IMG/VR virus record: IMGVR_UViG_3300046001_008198
Coordinates: 61,220 to 125,219 of that record
DNA length: 64,000 nucleotides
Direction: 5' to 3' (one strand)
Origin: a virus
A program made the position numbers and the translations under genes. Positions 27,605 to 36,389 of this stretch are shown in pieces (position 1 is the first letter of the stretch; each line of letters starts with the position of its first letter). A model generated the notes under the pieces. The model did not search any database and had not been told where the DNA came from. It saw only the letters and a program-made list of their open reading frames with translations.

Positions 27605-29032
27605 ATGTTACAAAATTTAACTAATTTTTCTAATCTTATTAAGTTAAGAAGAGTTAAAACAACACTTGAACCTACAGATTTAATTGCTGTAGGTACAAAA
27701 GATCGTAGATTCAACGGTGAGTATAAACCAACAGTAATTACAGCAGAAGATTTTGCTGCACAATTTGGTGGATTACAAACAGTTAAATATTCTAATGTAT
27801 TTTTTGTAGATCCTATACAAGGTATTGATGCTACAGCAATGTCTGGAGATTTCACAAAGCCTTATCTAACAATAGAATCAGCTTTAAATGCAGCTAATGC
27901 TACTGCTCCAACATTAACAAATCGAGCATTGGTATATGTTCGTAAAGGTGAGATTGCTAATTTTTCAGGCAACGCATATAATAATGTAGATGTTTATTGC
28001 GATGCCGGGGTTGTATTCAAGGGATATTTCTTTTTAACAGATATGAATATTGGCAGTGGTGTAAATTTCAATTGGTATGGTTTTGCTAAATGGAATTTAA
28101 CAATGAGTTCTGTAGCTTTTAGATGGCAATATGCAAGTACTGTTTTAGTTGAAGGAGACTCTTTTGTTAATACAGGTGCAATATCTTTATGTTACAATGT
28201 AACAATTGGGACAATTGATATTACTTACAATTTTAATTCAATGGAATCATCTCAAACCATAGGTAATGGTTATGCTTTTAGTTGGAGAAATAATTGTAAC
28301 GGAACTGTTAATGTAAAAAATTACATTAAATCTCCACACTCTCAACAAGAAATGAGAGCAAGTCATTCAGGAAATATTGAAATAAATTGTCCTAGAAATA
28401 TATTGACAGCTGCTAATGTTTATGGAGGAAATTTTAAACAAATTGCGTATGTCTCTTCATCATCTTTAACAAGCACACTTACTTTTAATGGATTGCTAAT
28501 TAATGAAACACCAACATACTTAGGTGGAACTTCAACAATGATTTTATACCAAGGTTTAGGAACGGTTATAGTTAATGGTAAAATATACGCTATTCAAGGA
28601 ATGGGTGTTTGGAATACAGGAGCAGGAACAATTATTGCTGAAGGAGGTATTGAATCAAATATCCAGTGTTTTGTCAGTAATGGTGTTGGAAATATTTATA
28701 TAAAAAGAGGTCTTTTAGCATTAAAAAGTTTAGGAGGGAGTGTTCAGCGTTTAGGTTATGTAGGTTCAACAGGAAATGTATGGTTAACAGATTGTGAATT
28801 AAATTCTGATTTAGTTGGAGAATGTATATTACAAGGAACAGCTACTTCAAAAGTATTCATGAAAAATATAACTTGTGAAACTGCAGGAGTAGATTTTATA
28901 AATGCTTCCGTTGCAGGAACAATTAATCAATTTACAAACTGTGTGTCAAATAAACCTTTATCTGCAAATGTAGTAAACGAACTTGCTCAAGGATTAATAG
29001 TTGATGCTTTATTAAAAACTCCTAAATTCTAA
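27605..29032 (+). CDS. Fibre/tailspike-like protein with module A, 475 aa
   Basis: Opens MLQNLTNFSNLIKLRRVKT...PTDLIAVGTKDRRFNGEYKP, the shared module. The remainder has the tone of a parallel beta-helix: repeated Asn/Gly-rich strands (VDVYCDAGVVFKGYFFLTDMNIGSGVNF; INCPRNILTAANVYGGNF; VYGGN). The 'DPIQGIDATAMSGDFTKPYLTIESALNAANA' segment is a common entry to beta-helix phage tailspikes. Likely a receptor-binding or depolymerase fibre; no catalytic residues identified. Confidence 0.7.
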   Translation: MLQNLTNFSNLIKLRRVKTTLEPTDLIAVGTKDRRFNGEYKPTVITAEDFAAQFGGLQTVKYSNVFFVDPIQGIDATAMSGDFTKPYLTIESALNAANATAPTLTNRALVYVRKGEIANFSGNAYNNVDVYCDAGVVFKGYFFLTDMNIGSGVNFNWYGFAKWNLTMSSVAFRWQYASTVLVEGDSFVNTGAISLCYNVTIGTIDITYNFNSMESSQTIGNGYAFSWRNNCNGTVNVKNYIKSPHSQQEMRASHSGNIEINCPRNILTAANVYGGNFKQIAYVSSSSLTSTLTFNGLLINETPTYLGGTSTMILYQGLGTVIVNGKIYAIQGMGVWNTGAGTIIAEGGIESNIQCFVSNGVGNIYIKRGLLALKSLGGSVQRLGYVGSTGNVWLTDCELNSDLVGECILQGTATSKVFMKNITCETAGVDFINASVAGTINQFTNCVSNKPLSANVVNELAQGLIVDALLKTPKF

Positions 29033-29035
29033 ATC

Positions 29036-29350
29036 ATGGAAATCAATATACTAAGTGGCTCAAATGCTCCTGAAACAACAAATGTACTAATGGGTATGTA
29101 TAATGGTACAGATCAAAATGTTGATGTAACAGCATTGAGTAATGCTTTAAAAACAAAGTATGATGCTTTCTTTAATTTCACAGGAAATTATTCAAACCTA
29201 ATCATCCTAAATGCTCCTTATGAGTTAAGTGCGAATAGAGTTATTCCTGATTCAGTAGAGCTGGATACAGTCACAATAGATTATAATACTTTATCTGCTG
29301 CTGATAAAAAGAAAATAGATAATTTAGCAGCAATAATAATAATTAAATAA
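29036..29350 (+). CDS. Small fibre-associated protein, 104 aa
   Basis: Not recognised. Asn/Thr-rich (MEINILSGSNAPETTNVLMGMYNGTDQNVDVTALSNALKTK), ending DYNTLSAADKKKIDNLAAIIIIK, which resembles the 'y..LS.adK.kid' ends of tail fibre domains. It sits between two module-A genes in the fibre cluster. Confidence 0.65.
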   Translation: MEINILSGSNAPETTNVLMGMYNGTDQNVDVTALSNALKTKYDAFFNFTGNYSNLIILNAPYELSANRVIPDSVELDTVTIDYNTLSAADKKKIDNLAAIIIIK

Positions 29351-29358
29351 AAACAACC

Positions 29359-29994
29359 ATGTTAAATAACCTCACAAACTTTGCCAATATCATAAGAGAG
29401 AGAATGGTAAAAAAGGTATTAGTGCCTACAGATCTAATTGCAGTAGGTAGAGCTGATGCTGGTTATAATGGCGGATATAGACCAATTGCTATTAGTGCAA
29501 GTGATTTAATTAACCAAATAGCAGAACCTTCTGTAACTTTTGTACAAGGTTCTTTTGATCCTCAAGTACAAGCAACAATGACTCCTATATTAGGAACAAT
29601 TACTTATGCAAACAGTACTGTAGTATTTGATAGATATAGAGTTCAAGGAACAGCTACCTTATCAGGAGCTGGAACTTATGCATATCTTATTGGTGTAGTA
29701 GTTGGTTCAACTCCTCTATTAAGAGTAAGAGAAGATAGTACTATACTAGCAACAGATACTAATGTTTATGACACAGTAGCTTCAGCTATGAACTTTAATG
29801 TTCTTGTAAAAGATGGAACAGGTGCTTTAATTTCAACTATTTCAGCATTTATTGCGGATGACAATACAATATCATCTCCTGATGAACATTGGTTTACATT
29901 AGTAATGACAGCAGGAGTACCTTTTAGTGCAGATGTCAGTATTGATTTTACAATTGCAGTACCACAAGGACCAGTAATAGAATTTTTTAATTAA
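29359..29994 (+). CDS. Fibre/adhesin-like protein with module A, 211 aa
   Basis: MLNNLTNFANIIRERMVKK, then PTDLIAVGRADAGYNGGYRPIAISASDLINQ is nearly the same front as in 27065. After it comes an unrelated beta-rich part (GSFDPQVQATMTPILGTITYANSTVVFDRYRVQGTATLSGAGTYAY). The three genes thus share a module followed by different distal domains, which suggests alternative or combined receptor-binding proteins. Confidence 0.7.
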   Translation: MLNNLTNFANIIRERMVKKVLVPTDLIAVGRADAGYNGGYRPIAISASDLINQIAEPSVTFVQGSFDPQVQATMTPILGTITYANSTVVFDRYRVQGTATLSGAGTYAYLIGVVVGSTPLLRVREDSTILATDTNVYDTVASAMNFNVLVKDGTGALISTISAFIADDNTISSPDEHWFTLVMTAGVPFSADVSIDFTIAVPQGPVIEFFN

Positions 29995-30003
29995 TTAACG
30001 GCT

Positions 30004-30120
30004 ATGAAAAAGACTAATTTACGCCAATATTTACTTGCTAAGTATGGTAAAAGAGAACTTGAGATTCTTGCAAAACTTTCTTCTCAAAAAATGAAATATA
30101 TTACACAAGGTAAAAAATAA
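30004..30120 (+). CDS. Short basic protein, 38 aa
   Basis: MKKTNLRQYLLAKYGKREL..., ending YITQGKK; helical and basic. It fits exactly between two fibre genes with 9 and 5 nt gaps. Function unknown. Confidence 0.62.
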   Translation: MKKTNLRQYLLAKYGKRELEILAKLSSQKMKYITQGKK

Positions 30121-30125
30121 AAGTC

Positions 30126-30776
30126 ATGTCAATAGGAAATTTAAAATCAGAAGGTAATAAAGGAAATAATTTTCCTTGGCAATTAAAAATGCTAACGGGT
30201 CAACAGTGTGCCTGTGACTATCTTAAAGAAATTGATCTTAATACTGATAATATTGAACCCTTGTTATTACAAATATTAACAGCAATTCAATCAGGATACG
30301 ATTATGAAGCAATGTTAGTTGTAGATGCTAATGACATTACTTGGTTAGAAATAAGAATTTATAATCCTGATACAGGAACTTTTGATCCACCCGTATATTA
30401 TCCAGCAGGATCAAATACACCCGGTATCCCTTTAGCACCAATTACTTATATTAATCCTAATACTTATTTAGCTCAAATTGTAAGTAATACTTCAGCAATA
30501 GCAATAAGTACTGCAGCAATTGATACTAAACTTACATCAGTAGCAAGAACTCCTAATTTTCTAAGACCTTCAGGTTCTTTAGGTACAGTTACAGCAGGTG
30601 TATTTTCTATGTCATTTGCCAGTGTAGGAACTGGTAATGCTACAGTAGGAGGAATGACTCTTAAACCTGGAGAAACAATAAATTTTGATGCAGGAGCATT
30701 AAACAATACTTTAGGAGCAGTAGCTTATGATACTACTACTACAGGTTCAGAGTTAATTATTATTACACTTACATAA
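30126..30776 (+). CDS. Fibre-associated protein, 216 aa
   Basis: The N-terminus MSIGNLKSEGNKGNNFPWQLKML belongs, as I recall, to a front (GNKGNNFPWQ) shared by many fibre-like proteins of Bacteroidota phages. A beta-rich middle (WLEIRIYNPDTGTFDPPVYYPAG) follows. The tail (ASVGTGNATVGGMTLKPGETINFDAGALNNTLGAVAYDTTTTGSELIIITLT) is a small beta sandwich. Likely a virion surface or fibre protein. Confidence 0.65.
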   Translation: MSIGNLKSEGNKGNNFPWQLKMLTGQQCACDYLKEIDLNTDNIEPLLLQILTAIQSGYDYEAMLVVDANDITWLEIRIYNPDTGTFDPPVYYPAGSNTPGIPLAPITYINPNTYLAQIVSNTSAIAISTAAIDTKLTSVARTPNFLRPSGSLGTVTAGVFSMSFASVGTGNATVGGMTLKPGETINFDAGALNNTLGAVAYDTTTTGSELIIITLT

Positions 30777-30778
30777 TA

Positions 30779-31330
30779 ATGTCTACACATATAGACATAT
30801 CTCCTAACCTAAGTGGTTACGGCAGAGGACTATTTGCACAAACAGCATTAGGAACTCCTATAGCTAATACTATAGTAGAAAATTCTTTAGTAGGTGCTGG
30901 TGTTGGTACATTGTCAGTTCCTGCAAATGGTTTTAAAGTAGGAGATTCTTTTACTGTTAAAATGTGTGGTAATTTATCTTGTGCTAATAATGAAACAATA
31001 CGTATTAGAATTAAATCTAATGGTGTTGTAATTGCAGATGCAGGAGTTTTTCAAATGAAGATTGCTACTAATAAATTCTTTGAATTAGTTATTGACTTTA
31101 CAATTGCTCAACTTGGTGGGCCAGGTGTAGGAAAATTACACGTTAATGGTCAATACGCATATAATCAAAATGCTAATACTCAACTTGACGGAGTTAACTT
31201 TGCCTTGGTGTCTAATACTACATTTGATACTACAGTAGCAAATACACTTACAATTACGGCACAATGGGGATTAGCAAATGCTGCTAATTCAATTCAATCA
31301 CAGAACTTTGTTCTACAAAAAATATATTAA
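30779..31330 (+). CDS. Fibre-tip-like beta-sandwich protein, 183 aa
   Basis: GFKVGDSFTVKMCGNLSCANNETIRIRIKSNGVVIADAGVFQM, and ANTLTITAQWGLANAANSIQSQNFVLQKIY at the end, is a jelly-roll-like layout seen in phage fibre tips (ends '.a.ntltit.qw..a...nsi.s..f.l.kiy'). Sec signal absent. It probably trimerises at the distal end of a fibre; that is inferred from the pattern only. It overlaps the next gene by 1 nt. Confidence 0.6.
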   Translation: MSTHIDISPNLSGYGRGLFAQTALGTPIANTIVENSLVGAGVGTLSVPANGFKVGDSFTVKMCGNLSCANNETIRIRIKSNGVVIADAGVFQMKIATNKFFELVIDFTIAQLGGPGVGKLHVNGQYAYNQNANTQLDGVNFALVSNTTFDTTVANTLTITAQWGLANAANSIQSQNFVLQKIY

Positions 31331-31728
31331 TGGGTACATTTATTCAAATAGCAGGTTCAGGTGGTGGAACAGCAGGTTCAGATAAAGGTTCTTTTGGAGC
31401 TGTAGCTGATGCATCTACAACAGGATTAATAGGTTATATCACCATTCCTTACAACGGAACTATCACAGGATGGGAAGTAGTTGGTGATATAGTAGGAAAT
31501 TGTGTATTTGATGTATGGAAAACTGCATCAGGTATTATACCTACTGTAGCAGATACTATTGCAGGAACAGAAAAACCCAAACTTGTTGCACAACAGATAA
31601 ATTCAGATTTAGCTTTGACTACTTGGACAACAGCAGTTACAGCAGGAGATATTGTAGCAATAAACCTAGAGTCAGCATCCGTACTTTCTAGAGCTTGGTT
31701 AACAGTATTCATAACTAAACTACCTTAA
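31330..31728 (+). CDS. Fibre-tip-like protein, 132 aa
   Basis: IPYNGTITGWEVVGDIVGNCVFDVWKTASGIIPTVADTIAGTEKP, then TTWTTAVTAGDIVAINLESASVLSRAWLTVFITKLP, is a fold seen at the end of many tail fibres, with a central '.W.v.aD..G..v.DvWk....iPtvadtI.gt.kP' core. It is the kind of domain that binds glycans on the host. Small for a free protein, so it may complete the fibre made by the neighbours. Confidence 0.62.
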   Translation: MGTFIQIAGSGGGTAGSDKGSFGAVADASTTGLIGYITIPYNGTITGWEVVGDIVGNCVFDVWKTASGIIPTVADTIAGTEKPKLVAQQINSDLALTTWTTAVTAGDIVAINLESASVLSRAWLTVFITKLP

Positions 31729-31729
31729 A

Positions 31730-32005
31730 ATGGATTTTACTTGGATAGTATTAGAAAGAACAGAATTACCTCAACAACAAGTTTATTGGGAGTATGATGA
31801 AGAGGGTAATCCAATACCTGGAACAGAAACATTTTTTGATTATGTAATGGTATATACTTTAGTAGAGTATGACTTTCCTACTTATCAAACAAAGGTTACT
31901 GTAAAAATTAACCATTTCAATCCTCAATCAGAAGAAGAAATTGATTTAGGTATTTATAACATGGGAATTACAGAAGAAAAAAAATTAGCTAATACACAGG
32001 AATAA
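31730..32005 (+). CDS. Hypothetical protein, 91 aa
   Basis: Not recognised. Beta-rich and acidic (FTWIVLERTELPQQQVYWEYDEEGNPIPGTETFFDYVMVYTLVEYDFPTYQ), ending in EEKKLANTQE. Its stop overlaps the next start by 1 nt. Located in the fibre cluster; likely an accessory or chaperone. Confidence 0.62.
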   Translation: MDFTWIVLERTELPQQQVYWEYDEEGNPIPGTETFFDYVMVYTLVEYDFPTYQTKVTVKINHFNPQSEEEIDLGIYNMGITEEKKLANTQE

Positions 32006-33678
32006 TGGCAGATAGATATTGGGTAGTAGGTGGTACAGGAAATTATAACTCTACAACAAATTGGTCAGCAACATCAGGGGGAGCATCAGGAGCATCTTTT
32101 CCAAGTGTATCAGATAATGTATTTTTTAATGCTTTAAGTGGAGCTGGAATTGCAATAATAAATGTTGCGTCAAATTGTTTAAACTTAAATCTTACAGGGT
32201 TTTTAGGAACTTTAGATTTTACGTTTAACCTTAGTACGTCAGGAACAGCAATAAATTTAGGATTAGGAACTTATACCGTAACAGGTGTTTCTGCATTAAG
32301 ATTTCAAACAGCAACAGCTATAACATCAAATGGTAGCTCTTGGACTGGAAATATTATGTTTGCTACAAACGGTGTGTTTACATTAGTTGACAATTTAACT
32401 GTTTTAGGAACGACAAGTTTTCAAGGTACAATTTCTCCTGTTATAAATGGAAACACCCTGAATATTAAAGGTAATTTAACAATATCAACTTCGGGTACAA
32501 TTTCAGGCACAACTATATTTTCTTTTACAGGAACAGGCACTTGGACGCACACGGTAGCAGGATTAATAAGTAATGCTTTAACAATTAACACAGCTGGAAC
32601 TCTTACTATTTCAGGTACAGTTTATAAACAAACAGGACTTTTTACTTATACAGCAGGAACAATTATTGACACAACAGGAACTGTTGTTGTGCAATCATTA
32701 ACATTAAACCTATCAGGGTTTACATTTAGGAAGTTACTTGTAAATAACACTATAACATTAACTAGCAATATAAATGCTGTAACCTTTGGGACAACAGGAG
32801 CAAATGCAACATCATTTGTTCTTGGAGGAAATACTCTTAACTTTACTCATCTTGAATTAGGTAACACAGGTACAACAACTTTACCTACTGCTTGGGTATG
32901 CCAAAATATAGAATTTTTAAATGCTTCAGCTGGTGTATTAAATACTAATTCAATTACAATAAATGGCAATATTGTTCAATCAGGGGCAGGTGTTTACAGT
33001 GGAACTACAACTTTTACATACGCTGGGACAGGCACATGGACTGCACCATCAATAAATAGTTATTTTTCAAATAGTTTTACTATTAACACAGCAGGAGTAT
33101 TACTTTTTATAAGTGCTAATCTTGGAGGAGGAATATTTACTTATACAGCAGGAACGGTAGCAACTGCAGGTTCAACTTTAAATATTGTTGGAAATGGAAC
33201 AACATTAAATGATGGTATTATTGTTTGGTGGGATGTGTTTACTGTGATAAACGTATCAAATCTTGTGTTAAATAATCAACTTGTTTGTCTTAATGCTTTA
33301 ACAATTGATAATTCACAGGTTGCTTTTAGTGGAGCTGATGGAACATTTGATGTGTACAACCTTTATTTAAATTCATCAGGCACTATTGCAAGAAATCCAA
33401 AATTAGTTGCTCTAAAAACTTACAGGGTGAGAGCTGTGTTTAAATCTCAAGGAACACTTGCTTTTCCAATAACTTTGTCTTCTAGTGTTGGAGCATCTCA
33501 GGCTATTTTTACAGTTGACCAAGGAGCAATAATTGATGTTGGATTTTGTAATACTAAAGATATAAACTCCTCACTAGGTAGAAGAATTTACAGTTATAAA
33601 GGTTCTTTTGTAAATACATTAAATTGGGACTTATTACCAATAGATGTTACACCATCATCAGGAGTGTTTGTAAATTAA
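32005..33678 (+). CDS. Large beta-helix/adhesin-like protein, 557 aa
   Basis: MADRYWVVGGTGNYNSTTNWSATSGG, then repeated Thr/Asn/Gly-rich strands. Two long internal repeats are visible: a FSFTGTGTWT...NALTINTAGTLTISG...FTYTAGTI block around residues 172-217 and FTYAGTGTWT...NSFTINTAGVLLFIS...FTYTAGTV around 333-380. The layout recalls 'NWS...gG...P...d.v.f' adhesin/pectate-lyase-like beta-helix proteins of Bacteroidota and their phages. Most likely a surface-exposed receptor-binding fibre or spike. Confidence 0.68.
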   Translation: MADRYWVVGGTGNYNSTTNWSATSGGASGASFPSVSDNVFFNALSGAGIAIINVASNCLNLNLTGFLGTLDFTFNLSTSGTAINLGLGTYTVTGVSALRFQTATAITSNGSSWTGNIMFATNGVFTLVDNLTVLGTTSFQGTISPVINGNTLNIKGNLTISTSGTISGTTIFSFTGTGTWTHTVAGLISNALTINTAGTLTISGTVYKQTGLFTYTAGTIIDTTGTVVVQSLTLNLSGFTFRKLLVNNTITLTSNINAVTFGTTGANATSFVLGGNTLNFTHLELGNTGTTTLPTAWVCQNIEFLNASAGVLNTNSITINGNIVQSGAGVYSGTTTFTYAGTGTWTAPSINSYFSNSFTINTAGVLLFISANLGGGIFTYTAGTVATAGSTLNIVGNGTTLNDGIIVWWDVFTVINVSNLVLNNQLVCLNALTIDNSQVAFSGADGTFDVYNLYLNSSGTIARNPKLVALKTYRVRAVFKSQGTLAFPITLSSSVGASQAIFTVDQGAIIDVGFCNTKDINSSLGRRIYSYKGSFVNTLNWDLLPIDVTPSSGVFVN

Positions 33679-33716
33679 TAAATAAAAAATAATAAAAACT
33701 ATTATCGTATAAAATC

Positions 33717-34154
33717 ATGAGCTTCCAAGACCAATTAAATAGCGTTAAAGACCAAATGTATAATGCTTCTATTTACATGATGCCTATTATAGGAGCGTTC
33801 TTTGCGCCTGCAACTTATGTGATACTTTTAGTCGTGTTGTTTACGTTGGTAGACACTAAGCTTGGAAGACAAAGAGCAAAATTTGAGAATGTTCCATTAA
33901 CCTCAAATAGATTCTCGGATTTGTTTGCCAAATTAATAGGTTATGGTGTGTTCATTTGCATTGGATTACTTATTAATCTAATTACAGAATGGAAACATGG
34001 AGTATGGTTATCAGCTATAGTTCCTATCTATACAGAGGTTATATCTATTGATGAGAATCAAAAAGCACTAGGAAAGAAGGGTATAATCAAACAGATAGAA
34101 GATGTTTATAAATTTGCATTGACAATTAAACAGAAGAAAGATAAATTAAGATAA
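33717..34154 (+). CDS. Holin-like membrane protein, 145 aa
   Basis: Residues about 19-44 (YMMPIIGAFFAPATYVILLVVLFTLVDTKLG) and 71-88 (LIGYGVFICIGLLINLI) form two membrane segments, with further amphipathic stretches and a basic tail KQKKDKLR. This fits phage holins of the family that contains 'vD...G.' after the first helix. It lies directly before the spanin-like and GH19 genes, so the lysis role is well supported by context. Confidence 0.75.
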   Translation: MSFQDQLNSVKDQMYNASIYMMPIIGAFFAPATYVILLVVLFTLVDTKLGRQRAKFENVPLTSNRFSDLFAKLIGYGVFICIGLLINLITEWKHGVWLSAIVPIYTEVISIDENQKALGKKGIIKQIEDVYKFALTIKQKKDKLR

Positions 34155-34669
34155 TGGCAAGACTCACACCAAAAATGCAGACTAAACAAAACATTACACT
34201 AATTGCTCAAGTAGTATTAGGTGTAATGTGCTTATTTCTTCTTTTAAGAAGTCCTAAACAGGTTTATCCTGTAACGACAAAGAAGACTATTGAAAGAAGA
34301 ATTGAAGGCAAGGAGACTCAAATTCAAACTTGGACAAAAGTAATTGGAAATGAAAAGAATATTATTAATAGAATTGCTTTACTTCAAAAAGACTTTGAGG
34401 CAAAACTATTAGAAGTAAAAAATGCTAGAGACACTTTCAAGATTGTACAATATCAGGATACTTTAATCCATGTGTTGTACAAAAAGGTAGACCATTTAAC
34501 AAATACAGTTACCTTTCAGGATAGCATAATCATAGCACAGCGTTATATCATCAACTCTAAGGACACTATTATCACGGTTCAGGAATTTGATATAAAGAAG
34601 ATTAAAAGACAGCGTAATTGGTCTTTATTAGCAAATGGAGTATTAACCGGATTATTAATTATTAAGTAA
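34154..34669 (+). CDS. Spanin-like membrane/coiled-coil protein, 171 aa
   Basis: N-terminal helix at about 14-32 (LIAQVVLGVMCLFLLL), then a long coiled coil (RIEGKETQIQTWTKVIGNEKNIINRIALLQKDFEAKLLEVKNA), and a second hydrophobic end (LLANGVLTGLLIIK). Position between holin and endolysin points to an inner-membrane spanin or to a lysis-linked membrane protein. No outer-membrane spanin gene was identified. Confidence 0.6.
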   Translation: MARLTPKMQTKQNITLIAQVVLGVMCLFLLLRSPKQVYPVTTKKTIERRIEGKETQIQTWTKVIGNEKNIINRIALLQKDFEAKLLEVKNARDTFKIVQYQDTLIHVLYKKVDHLTNTVTFQDSIIIAQRYIINSKDTIITVQEFDIKKIKRQRNWSLLANGVLTGLLIIK

Positions 34670-34670
34670 G

Positions 34671-35285
34671 ATGAGTTTAGTAAAATTTCAGGAAAGAATC
34701 GGAGCTAATCCAGATGGTGACTTTGGTAAGCAAACCCTAACTAAGGGTATGGAATATTTGAGAATAAGCAAAGAGCAAGCTGCTCATTTTTTTGCACAAC
34801 TTTCTCATGAGACGGGAGGGTTTAGTTTATTTATAGAAAATCTAAACTATTCAGCAGATCGGCTCCAACAAGTCTTTCCTAAATACTTTCCTACTAAGAT
34901 CTTGGCAATGTCTTATCAAAGACAGCCTGAGAAGATTGCCAATAGAGTTTATGGTAATAGAATGGGTAATGGTCCTGAAGCATCAGGAGACGGTTACAAA
35001 TTTCGTGGAAGAGGTGCTTTGCAATTGACAGGTAAATCCAATTATGTAGCTTTTGCAACATCTATGAGTCTTCCTCAGGTAATTGAGAATCCAAATTTAG
35101 TTGCAACAGATTACGCTTTCGATTCAGCTTTATTCTTTTTTAAGAATAACAATCTATGGAGTATGTGTACAGAAGTATCAGATGCTGCAGTATTGAAAGT
35201 CACCAAAAGAATCAATGGTGGCACTAACGGATTAGCACATCGATTGGAATTGACAAATAAGTATTATGCACTTTTAAATTCTTAG
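34671..35285 (+). CDS. GH19 family endolysin (chitinase-like muramidase), 204 aa
   Basis: Peptidoglycan-cleaving endolysin. HETGGFSLFIENLNYSADRLQQVFPKYF carries the first conserved block with the catalytic Glu (residue about 46), followed by ANRVYGNRMGNGPEASGDGYKFRGRGALQLTGKSNY and KRINGGTNGLAHRLELTNKYYALL. These are the family's signature blocks. No signal peptide, so it needs the holin for export. Complete and of usual length. Confidence 0.92.
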   Translation: MSLVKFQERIGANPDGDFGKQTLTKGMEYLRISKEQAAHFFAQLSHETGGFSLFIENLNYSADRLQQVFPKYFPTKILAMSYQRQPEKIANRVYGNRMGNGPEASGDGYKFRGRGALQLTGKSNYVAFATSMSLPQVIENPNLVATDYAFDSALFFFKNNNLWSMCTEVSDAAVLKVTKRINGGTNGLAHRLELTNKYYALLNS

Positions 35286-35287
35286 TC

Positions 35288-35401
35288 ATGGCAAAGAAAA
35301 AAGTAAAGTCGGATTGTGCCGAGAAGCAGAAAAAATCTTTTCAGGCAGGAATGAATATAGGCCGTAATATGAAAAACACTACTCCTAAAAAAACAAAGTA
35401 A
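35288..35401 (+). CDS. Short basic protein, 37 aa
   Basis: MAKKKVKSDCAEKQKKSFQA... ending TTPKKTK, about 40% Lys/Arg. It starts 2 nt after the endolysin and its stop overlaps the next start (TAATG). Possibly DNA-binding or packaged with the genome, but not known. Confidence 0.65.
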   Translation: MAKKKVKSDCAEKQKKSFQAGMNIGRNMKNTTPKKTK

Positions 35402-35709
35402 TGTCTGCAAAAAAATCAACTCGTAATTCTCTTGCTGGAAAATCTACAGGTAAGTCAGATTCAGCAAAGTATTTTGCCTCTCATCCTGCAGCTAAGGCTA
35501 AGAAGGATGCATACAATAAAGAGTATCACGCCACTTCTGAGAGAAAAGCTTATCGCGCGGAACTGAATAAGGAAAATCGTAAGGATGGAACATACGGCAA
35601 TAAAGATGGGAAGGATCAATCTCATACTAAATCTGGAAAGTTGGTATCCGAAAAAGCATCAAGTAATCGTGCCAGAAATGGTAAAGGAAATAATGCAAAG
35701 AGAAAGTAA
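35401..35709 (+). CDS. Basic conserved phage protein, 102 aa
   Basis: AKYFASHPAAKAKKDAYNKEYHATSERKAYRAELNKENRKDGTYGNKDGKDQSHTKSG is a pattern I know from numerous Bacteroidota and other phages (SAKYY...P..R.kK..YdteYh.t..r..YR.eLn..nR..gtyGn.DgkD.sH). It is almost all polar and basic, so perhaps virion- or DNA-associated. Followed by an AT-rich gap with a promoter-like TTTTAGCCGTAAATAAATAAA before 35762. Confidence 0.75.
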   Translation: MSAKKSTRNSLAGKSTGKSDSAKYFASHPAAKAKKDAYNKEYHATSERKAYRAELNKENRKDGTYGNKDGKDQSHTKSGKLVSEKASSNRARNGKGNNAKRK

Positions 35710-35761
35710 ATATTAATTATTTAATAAATAATTCTTATTTTAGCCGTAAATAAATAAAATT

Positions 35762-36022
35762 ATGGCTGAAGACTTAACCAACCAAGCAGAAGCTCTTACC
35801 GATGAAGAATTACAAGCAAGACTCGATAAGCTAGAAAAGTTTTATGATGATCAAATACCTCGTCTTACAAAGAGGCATGAGTATGAAAAACTTATGTGTG
35901 AACTGGATGAATTTAGATTAAGAGGTTTAATGGCTAAACTTCGATATGCTGATTTAACAAAACCCGCTTCGGAAGTAACTCCGGACCAAATACCTAAAGA
36001 GGATGGAAGCGGAAGCAATTAA
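35762..36022 (+). CDS. Hypothetical coiled-coil protein, 86 aa
   Basis: Not recognised. Helical, with heptad-like repeats (TDEELQARLDKLEKFYDDQIPRLTKRHEYEKLMCELDEFRLRGLMAKLRYADL). It starts the packaging block. Its 3' end precedes the next gene by 13 nt, or overlaps it if that gene starts at 36003. Confidence 0.72.
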   Translation: MAEDLTNQAEALTDEELQARLDKLEKFYDDQIPRLTKRHEYEKLMCELDEFRLRGLMAKLRYADLTKPASEVTPDQIPKEDGSGSN

Positions 36023-36035
36023 GCATAAAGCGCGA

Positions 36036-36389
36036 ATGAATCAGTTCGATACTGTTCGCTTTCAAATTAATTATCATTGTTTTGTAAACAGACTCAGAAT
36101 GAGTCCTGCACAAATGGATGCTTTAGCCTATCTTGCTTTATGGGGAGATATGAATATATCCGATTACTGTAATGAGATTGTAGCCCATGAATTATTTGGT
36201 AATGCTCAAACAGTTCGAAACTTTATTACGAAACAGGTTCGTGAAACTAAAATGATTGTCAGAAAAGGTGTAGGTAATAAATTAATTTCTATACCTGATA
36301 ACATTGAGATTCTTTCTGAAGGAAATGTATTAATCGATATTAAAATACTGTATGTCGAAGGCTACACGGGCGAAATCGTTAATTCCTAA
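36036..36389 (+). CDS. Winged-helix-like protein, candidate small terminase, 117 aa
   Basis: The start MNQFDTVRFQINYHCFVNRLRMS (36036) leaves no overlap; 36003 is an alternative. The middle has helices and a wing (SDYCNEIVAHELFGNAQTVRNFITKQVRETKMIVRKGVGNKLISI). A DNA-binding protein upstream of the terminase large subunit could be TerS. This is inference from position and fold only. Confidence 0.55.
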   Translation: MNQFDTVRFQINYHCFVNRLRMSPAQMDALAYLALWGDMNISDYCNEIVAHELFGNAQTVRNFITKQVRETKMIVRKGVGNKLISIPDNIEILSEGNVLIDIKILYVEGYTGEIVNS

